From Bombardia bombarda (Eukaryota; Ascomycota; Sordariomycetes; Sordariales; Lasiosphaeriaceae), in contig JAULSR010000009.1 in assembly GCA_030512295.1 (NCBI GenBank), forward strand, positions 868,001-932,000: 64,000 bases of DNA, in the 5' to 3' direction. The translations under genes and the position numbers were made by a program. Position 1 is the stretch's first letter, and every line of letters begins with the position of its first letter. Positions 58,568-64,000 of the stretch are shown piece by piece. Under the pieces are notes generated by a model that was not told where the DNA came from, made no database searches, and worked only from the letters and a program-made list of their open reading frames with translations.

Positions 58568-60625
58568 TCATGTAAAGTCATAGACCATGAGGCTCTCGCT
58601 GCCTCCTTTCCTCTCCTTCAGCACAATGACCATCTCGTCGTCAAACCCTACCCAGTTCCGACGCTCGTCCCACTCGTGTGCCAAGCTACTGCCATCCGAT
58701 CCCAAGCCACCGCCGCCAGCGTCATCGTCAGAGCACAGCATGCTTCCCGTATCCGTGACAGCGGCCGCAGCAGCGGCAGCGGCAGCAGCAGCAGCGGTCG
58801 ACTGTTGCACACCAGGCCGTATCTCAACACTCTGGCTGACCGCTCCGTTGGCACGTCCTTCGAGCTCCCACACCCGCATCTCCTGGCCTCGTGAGCTGAC
58901 GCTAACTGCCTTGCCGCGGGCCGTGATCTCTGCATCGCTGATGCCCGACGTGTGGCCCCACAGTCGAATGCCACGCGAGATGGACAGGGAGGAGGCATTG
59001 GACGTGCACATGTGCAGCACAAGCGTGTTGTCCGGAAGCGTGGCCAGCAGGTAGGGGTGCGTGTAGCACAGGGTTGTGGGACCAGGTTCTGGGATGCTGC
59101 TACTTGTTGTTGGCGAAGCTGCCACCGATGTAGGATGGGACACGAGCCGTTCTCGAAGCCTCTGCCCAAGATGATGACGGGGTGTTGCCGGTGACGTGGG
59201 CGGGGATCTATGCAGACCGCCGCCGCCAGTGTCTATCGGCGTGGTATATGCGATTCGGGTTGTGGTGATCTGAGGAGCTGACGTCATCGGGCTGGTTGAC
59301 GGGCGTATGTGTAGGTCTTGGATGCCAATAGACCATCCTTGCCGCGTCGAGAAGGTATAGGCTATTGAAGCGATGGTTGTCGTAGCCATCTTCCGGATGG
59401 ATAGTGCCAGTGGTGGCCGTGACGTATGCGAGTTCAATGAGGTCAGGAGGTACGGAGCGGTGAGGGCATCTGCAGAATCAGGTATGTTGTACGGCTTTGC
59501 GGTCTTGTGGGTGTTGCTTTCTGCGTCATTGAACCTGACATCTACTTCATCCTTGCTTCTTTCCAACTGCACCCCCAGACCACCTTCTGTTGAAGTTGAA
59601 GGCTCACTTGGCAGTTCAAAGGTGTAGAGTGAGATGAGGACAGACTTGGTTGCCGTCAGGAGATACGGATATGAGAAGGCCATGGCAACCAGCTCACCGT
59701 TGCTGGATCTCTTGTGTCTGTATCGCTGTACAAGATGTCCTTCGCCAGTCATAAATCTCCAGACCCCAAAGCTGCCATCGAGAAAGCCCACGGCCACGTC
59801 AAGTGTCTGGCTATCAAGCTCTCTGTCGCCAATGGCCATGGAACTAGGTGAGACATCGGCGCCATCGTCACCTCGTATGCTGATCTTGGCCAACAACTGT
59901 CGAGTCTTGAGATCCCACGCACGGAGACCAGAAGCGGCGTCGGCTGTGATGGCGATACCCTCGACCACCTTGACCAGCATCTTGCTTCCCTCTTGGGTAT
60001 CATCATATGCTGCTGCCTCGTGGCCTACTCTCAACTCTTCGACCGCGCACTTGCCCCGTGACCAGTTGTATCGTATTTTGTACTGACGCTTCCAATTGAC
60101 GCCGGTTCTCGTTTGCAGAACGTCTGTGTTTGGCTTTTGCGCCTGCGACAACATCTCCTCCTCCTCCTCCTCCTCTGACGTCTCCTTCCTCTTCTGCTTT
60201 CTTCTTTCGTCGTCCTCGGCCTGCACCAGCCCACCCTTCCTCCCATCAGCCCAGAGTGTCCGCTGGCCCGAGTAGTGGAGTCTGTGGCCGGCTCCGCTGC
60301 CAGCGACGCCCTCTCGGAACCCGGGGATGCGCATGGCGCGCGGCAGGACAAAGCGCGCATAATACAGCGCCTTCCAGAGCTGCGAGTCGCCCGAGAGGTG
60401 GTAGAAGCGGTGTGACACGGGGGCCACGGCCAGCAATTGCGGGAGCGAAAGGAAGGAGAGAATTCGGAGCAGCAGCTCGTCGGAGAGCGGGGAGAGTCGG
60501 TCGCGTCCTGGTGTGGTCGTTGTCGTTGCGACGGGAGACACAGCGGAGGGGGCGGTCAATCGGCGTCGTTTGGGGTCGTCGAGCTCGTCTTCGTCAGCCA
60601 CAAATCGGGCTCGTTTCGAAGCCAT
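58568..60625 (-). CDS. F-box protein with beta-propeller-like C-terminus
   Basis: Intronless 685-aa protein, likely substrate receptor of an SCF ubiquitin ligase. The ATG at 60625 gives MASKRARFVADEDELDDPKR with a basic patch (KRRR) as possible nuclear signal. The F-box is residues 43-92: RLSPLSDELLLRILSFLSLP, then QLLAVAPVSHRFYHL, then SQLWKALYYARF. A Glu run and KWRQY-like segment (VNWKRQYKIRYNWSRGKCAV) follow. The rest has WD-like blades: VVEGIAITADAASGLRAWDL, DVAVGFLDGSFGVWRF and ISDAEITARGKAVSVSSRGQ then EMRVWELEG. An Ala run of about 13 lies near the C-terminus. Frame extends upstream to 60757, but the F-box family start fits 60625. Substrate unknown. Confidence 0.85.
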   Translation of the reverse strand: MASKRARFVADEDELDDPKRRRLTAPSAVSPVATTTTTPGRDRLSPLSDELLLRILSFLSLPQLLAVAPVSHRFYHLSGDSQLWKALYYARFVLPRAMRIPGFREGVAGSGAGHRLHYSGQRTLWADGRKGGLVQAEDDERRKQKRKETSEEEEEEEMLSQAQKPNTDVLQTRTGVNWKRQYKIRYNWSRGKCAVEELRVGHEAAAYDDTQEGSKMLVKVVEGIAITADAASGLRAWDLKTRQLLAKISIRGDDGADVSPSSMAIGDRELDSQTLDVAVGFLDGSFGVWRFMTGEGHLVQRYRHKRSSNGELVAMAFSYPYLLTATKSVLISLYTFELPSEPSTSTEGGLGVQLERSKDEVDVRFNDAESNTHKTAKPYNIPDSADALTAPYLLTSLNSHTSRPPLALSIRKMATTTIASIAYTFSTRQGWSIGIQDLHIRPSTSPMTSAPQITTTRIAYTTPIDTGGGGLHRSPPTSPATPRHHLGQRLRERLVSHPTSVAASPTTSSSIPEPGPTTLCYTHPYLLATLPDNTLVLHMCTSNASSLSISRGIRLWGHTSGISDAEITARGKAVSVSSRGQEMRVWELEGRANGAVSQSVEIRPGVQQSTAAAAAAAAAAAAVTDTGSMLCSDDDAGGGGLGSDGSSLAHEWDERRNWVGFDDEMVIVLKERKGGSESLMVYDFT

Positions 60626-61555
60626 GGCGATTGATGGCGGCCTGCTTGCCCCCCCACCTTGTCGTCGTCGTCGCTCTCGCGTTGGTGTGAATTGTTTCTC
60701 TGTCGTCGAGTTAAGCTTGATATCCTTCAAGGTCCAGGGTGGAGGTTGCAGGTGCAAGTGCGAACCATGAAAAGTGTGGGGTCCGAAATGACCCCGGCAA
60801 TGCGTTTTCGGGGTTAGGGGCTAACGAACGTATCAGCTGTTAGTAATACCATTCCAAGTTTGATATTCGCATTTTGAGGATTTGCGCGTTTGTACAGCTC
60901 TGTGAGAGTGTTGTCGAGTTTGACTGCTGGCAACGATGGACCATGGGGGTTGTTAACGGAGCCTATGCTTCTCCGTGTGCAAGCCGCATTGATGTGATTC
61001 CGAAGTAGTAGAGAGCTTGGTGATGTTGGTTTAAGTTTGAGTGTCTTCATGATGACTGATTCACATAGGTTGTAGCTAGCGCATGTAATAGATATTGGTA
61101 ATGTTAGTCGAGTGGCTCAAGCGTGATTCTCAGTTAAAATGCAAGCAAGGTATGGAAACGTGGAGGCAACTCACACGATAGAAAAGACAGGAGCGACCCG
61201 ACGCGAGGGATGTTCGACAGGTGGAAGGCGCGCTTCACCAACTTCAATTCCGTTTAGTTTCGGTGAGGCCATGACATCATTTTCACCTATGCCAAGAGCA
61301 ACCGGCACGCTTTAGTGTCACCTTGCCTCCTCCCTTTTAGTTGTGAAAGCTCAATTGCAGTTATTTTCATAATCATCCCCAGGTGAGATGGATTACTTTT
61401 CGTACGAATGTAAATCTTTCCTTTTTTTTATGAAACTCTCAAATTGTGTAATCTATGCATAACCTCGCTCATATTCCTTGATCTGTATTTTTCTCTCCTG
61501 TCCGCCATAGCACACAAAGTCAATCTGACCATGCCCACTCGACCCTCACTTCCTC
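60626..61555. promoter_or_regulatory. Intergenic region, no gene seen
   Basis: Promoter of the F-box gene plus the 3' flank of the small secreted protein gene. No defined element recognised. Confidence 0.4.
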
Positions 61556-61922
61556 TCACGGAGCTGCGCATAGCTTGTTCCTCTGGAAGTAGATGTTCAG
61601 GCCCCTATCGCATCCATAGCATTGGCACATCTGTGTGGTTTACAGTCAGTATTCCAATCAGTAACCATGTAAGAAACTCAGCACTTACCACGTCCTTGCC
61701 GCCCTCGACACACTTCCACAGCTTGTTGGCGTCCGCTTCGCCGGCCGTCCCGCTGCCGTTGGCCCCGACCACTCCGTTCCAGCAGCCGCTCGAGTCTACC
61801 ACATCTCGGCAGACGCTCTCCGGGTTGTTCATGTCGCAGGGGCCGGGCTCAAATTCCTCGATCTGGGCTGAGGCAGTGAGAAAAAAGAGAGCGATGAGGC
61901 GCATGCTGAGTGATGGTCGCAT
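61556..61922 (-). CDS. Small secreted cysteine-rich protein (effector-like)
   Basis: 102-aa precursor from exons 61922-61689 and 61630-61556; the intron 61688-61631 is GTAAGT...CAG with a CTGAC branch-like site. The N-terminus MRPSLSMRLIALFFLTASAQ is a signal peptide with likely cleavage after ASA. The mature part of about 83 residues has eight cysteines: in EPGPCDMNNPESVC, SSGCWNG, KLWKC, and the second exon MCQCYGCDRGLNIYF then KLCAAP. An even number of Cys in so short a secreted protein suggests four disulfides. Not recognised as hydrophobin, because the CC doublets are absent. It could be an apoplastic effector, antimicrobial peptide or a secreted structural protein. It lies next to a decayed NLR at the end of the window. 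Confidence 0.75.
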
Positions 61923-62450
61923 CGTTGCGGTATTCGGCGTCTGTATTTGTTCGTAGATTGGGATTGTTGTCGTCGGACTCGGTTGTATGTATATCCTGCA
62001 CTTTGTGGATGCAGTTCCTCGTGAATTCGAAAACTTTGGACGTCGGGCCTCATATATATCCCCCCTTGTGGCCTTATCATGGCTATATATCCAATTTGCC
62101 AGCCCATCCTCCCAGAAAATGCCTCCGATAAGGCAGTGGAATAAACCCTCACGACGTCCCCGCACTCTATATTGTGGACGATCATCACGTATCCAATCCA
62201 ACGGGAACCCGATCAGCCTGGGCCGAGTCGCCGTTTTAGGCTAGAACGTCGAGATCAACCAGGATAAAATGATACTTGGTAGATCAATTTGGCGGGCTCC
62301 GGTTGTGTAGTTGCATAAACGACAAGCGTTAGCCAATTTCCTCCTGTTGTCGGCGAGCTTCCTTTGTATGAATATTTGCAAAGTAAAAATGTTGGGAAAT
62401 GTTTGTATGACCGGACGTGGTTGTGACTTGTGAGGGAAGGTACCTCAGGC
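61923..62450. promoter_or_regulatory. 5' flank of the secreted protein gene
   Basis: About 530 bp between the secreted protein gene and the NLR relic. The minus strand stays open upstream of the secreted protein ATG, but this has no signal-peptide logic. No defined element. Confidence 0.4.
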
Positions 62451-63675
62451 TCAATTCTGGGACTTTTTTACACGCCGAAACAGTGATCTCAGGCCCCTCT
62501 TCTTGTTTGCTGACGTCAAGAGTTCATCGACCCTCATAAAATATTTCCGTACTTCGGGGTCTTTCTCGTATGCTTTCCTTTCTGAGACCTCCTGCCTAAT
62601 AGACCTGCGGTAGGACGTGAGCTCTTCTCCGTTGGCGCCATGCTTCAAGAGGAGTTCCACTGTAAGCAAGGCCTTACGAGGGTCAAAGACGAAGACCAAT
62701 GAACGACGCTCAAAAGTCGCGAGTAGGAAATATTTGCGCTTCTTGAAGCAGCAAAATACTCGGCAAACATCTTACTAACTTCGGTATCGTAGAGGTCAAG
62801 GATCTCCGTCAGCATCGTAGCAAACTCTGGCGTGTCCCGGACCTGCGATGCGTATAAGGTCCGGTGGACAACAATACATAGTGAATGCCGGTGCATACCA
62901 TAGTAGTTGGTTTTATCGGCTGCCCTGAGAGTCTCGCCTTTGAGGAGTAAGAGATACGGATCAAATGATTCCGAGTTTTTGATGGTGGACGAGATCTGTT
63001 TCCAGACTTCAGGCTGAGCGAGCCAGTCTCTGGCGGTTCGATGAAGGACGTCAACTGTGCCCTGCGGGGAAACCTCAAGAATCCCTCGAGTGCGACTGTC
63101 AACTCTTCGCTTCATAAGATTCAGTATTCCCAACTTCGTTTGTGGGGAGATGTCTCCGACTCTCAAGTTTAACGGTTGTTTGTCGTCGGCTAGCCATAGC
63201 GTGAGAGAATCGAGCCGTGTTTTCGCAGCCCTGAATATAGCGAGAAGCTCGGAAGATGCAGAGATATTTCGACTGCTGATGTCACTCGGTAAGCGGTCTA
63301 TGATGGCCTGTAGGTCGAATAACCCATCGCCGTCTATCAGGGCTTCCATAAGAGACCGTACCACAAGCGACACCCACAAAAAGACGCAGCTGGGCTTCTT
63401 CACTGTGTTCTCGACAACTGGACGAATTCCAACACCTCCGACGGCGGCACCTTGAATTCATCCAGGCCATCGATAAAGACCGCAAGTTTCACCGACTTGC
63501 CGCAAAGGGCAAGGAGAAGTTTGAATGACTCTTCGATCTCCCAACGCCTAGGAGTGACGATGGGAACTTTGTGGTCGGCCTCTAACCATTGAGGAAAGCT
63601 TGGCCACTGAAGATGCTCATCAATGGCTCCATGACGTCCAGGTTCTGTGTGGAGTCTGCGTGTCAATGCGGCCAA
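62451..63675 (-). pseudogene. Decayed NACHT-type NLR fragment
   Basis: Three minus-strand pieces align in order with a fungal NLR. 63675-63400 encodes the region up to Walker B (KLAVFIDGLDEFKVPPSEVL) and ends at a stop. 63403-62645 in another frame gives CVFLWVSLVVRSLMEALIDG, then SRTRGILEVSPQGTVDVLHR and TARDWLAQPEVWKQ, the helical part after NACHT. 62699-62451 gives KALLTVELLLKHGANGEELT and a Lys/Arg-rich end. About 100 residues normally found between Walker B and the FLW segment are missing. A 38-nt GTTAGT...AAG segment might be a short intron between the last two pieces, but the first break has no such excuse. Walker A is absent; the 5' part is decayed or beyond the right edge. Confidence 0.7.
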
Positions 63676-64000
63676 GGGCGCCTATTCTGTGCCTATTCTG
63701 GTCCAATATATATGCAGATGGAGATGTTCCGGTGATTCCACGCAGATAAGAAAAGAGGGGAAACGAAGAGGAAAAGAAATGCAAGCAACTGATATTGACC
63801 TCATCAAGGTAGGTAGAATAGTGTCTGCTCTGCTATACATGTAGGATTCTACGTTGATAGTATATGCTTACATCTCGACTACATCCTCCGATGAGCGGTT
63901 GCTGTAGTATCTGCCTACCTAGGTACCATCTACGGCCCAGGGGGCCTACTCTGCCAAAGCCCTAAGTAGGTACCTATGTACAAAGCGCCCCTCCTTTGGG
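63676..64000. other. Right edge, no gene seen
   Basis: Upstream side of the NLR relic. No readable P-loop. It carries TACCTAGGTACC at 63916-63927 and TAGGTACCTA at 63966-63975, also seen in the gene-poor region. Confidence 0.4.

Noticed and set aside
61923..62201. Upstream extension of the secreted protein to an ATG at 62201
   Set aside because: Would bury the signal peptide 93 residues inside the protein; the 61922 start gives a normal secretory precursor.

Overview
This is a nuclear genome window from a filamentous ascomycete, most likely a sordariomycete. The evidence is short GT-AG introns of about 60-140 nt with GTATGT/GTAAGT donors, long intergenic spaces, conserved fungal orthologues, a fungal NACHT-type NLR, and relics of typical fungal DNA transposons. 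No bacterial operons or ribosome-binding sites are present. Eleven protein-coding genes are well supported, several more are orphan or broken, and I found no convincing tRNA or rRNA gene.

Layout. 1-9.3 kb is a housekeeping block: a partial complex I subunit (nuo20.8, minus, runs off the left edge), a Nup54/Nup57-type nucleoporin (plus), the small TOM-complex subunit Tom5 (minus) and the mitochondrial glycine decarboxylase P-protein (plus, three exons). 10.7-12.4 kb holds a stand-alone RNase H-like protein (minus). 12.66-13.46 kb is a deleted hAT transposon with perfect 24-bp terminal inverted repeats, an 8-bp target-site duplication and a remnant of the transposase dimerisation domain. 14.0-15.6 kb is the ribosome-assembly WD40 chaperone Sqt1. 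16.1-16.8 kb is an orphan membrane protein. 17.5-21.1 kb is a large NLR (minus) whose frame is interrupted by one in-frame TAG just after Walker B. 22.5-23.2 kb is a pogo/Fot1 transposase relic, followed by about 5.6 kb with little recognisable coding sequence. 28.9-30.4 kb is a Mnn1-like (GT71) mannosyltransferase.

31.1-40.4 kb is the most unusual part. Two adjacent, distantly related helical proteins (419 and 441 aa) share a W-x-FP-x-D-x-x-WC motif. They are followed by a 780-aa protein ending in two diverged copies of a Ser/Gly-rich, probably beta-rich module. A divergently transcribed Ser-rich protein starts almost on top of that gene's 5' end. The last two genes each carry a single-base frameshift in low-complexity DNA, which could be assembly error or real decay.

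41.4-42.3 kb is a short-chain dehydrogenase and 45.6-46.8 kb a SWIRM-domain chromatin protein. About 46.8-58.5 kb is gene-poor. 58.6-60.6 kb is an F-box/beta-propeller-like protein. 61.6-61.9 kb is a small secreted protein with eight cysteines, an effector-like candidate. 62.4-63.7 kb is a decayed second NLR.

The housekeeping genes do not form a pathway together. The accessory stretches (12.6-28 kb, 31-40 kb, 61-64 kb) combine innate-immunity-type genes, transposon relics and orphan families, as is common in fast-evolving fungal accessory DNA.
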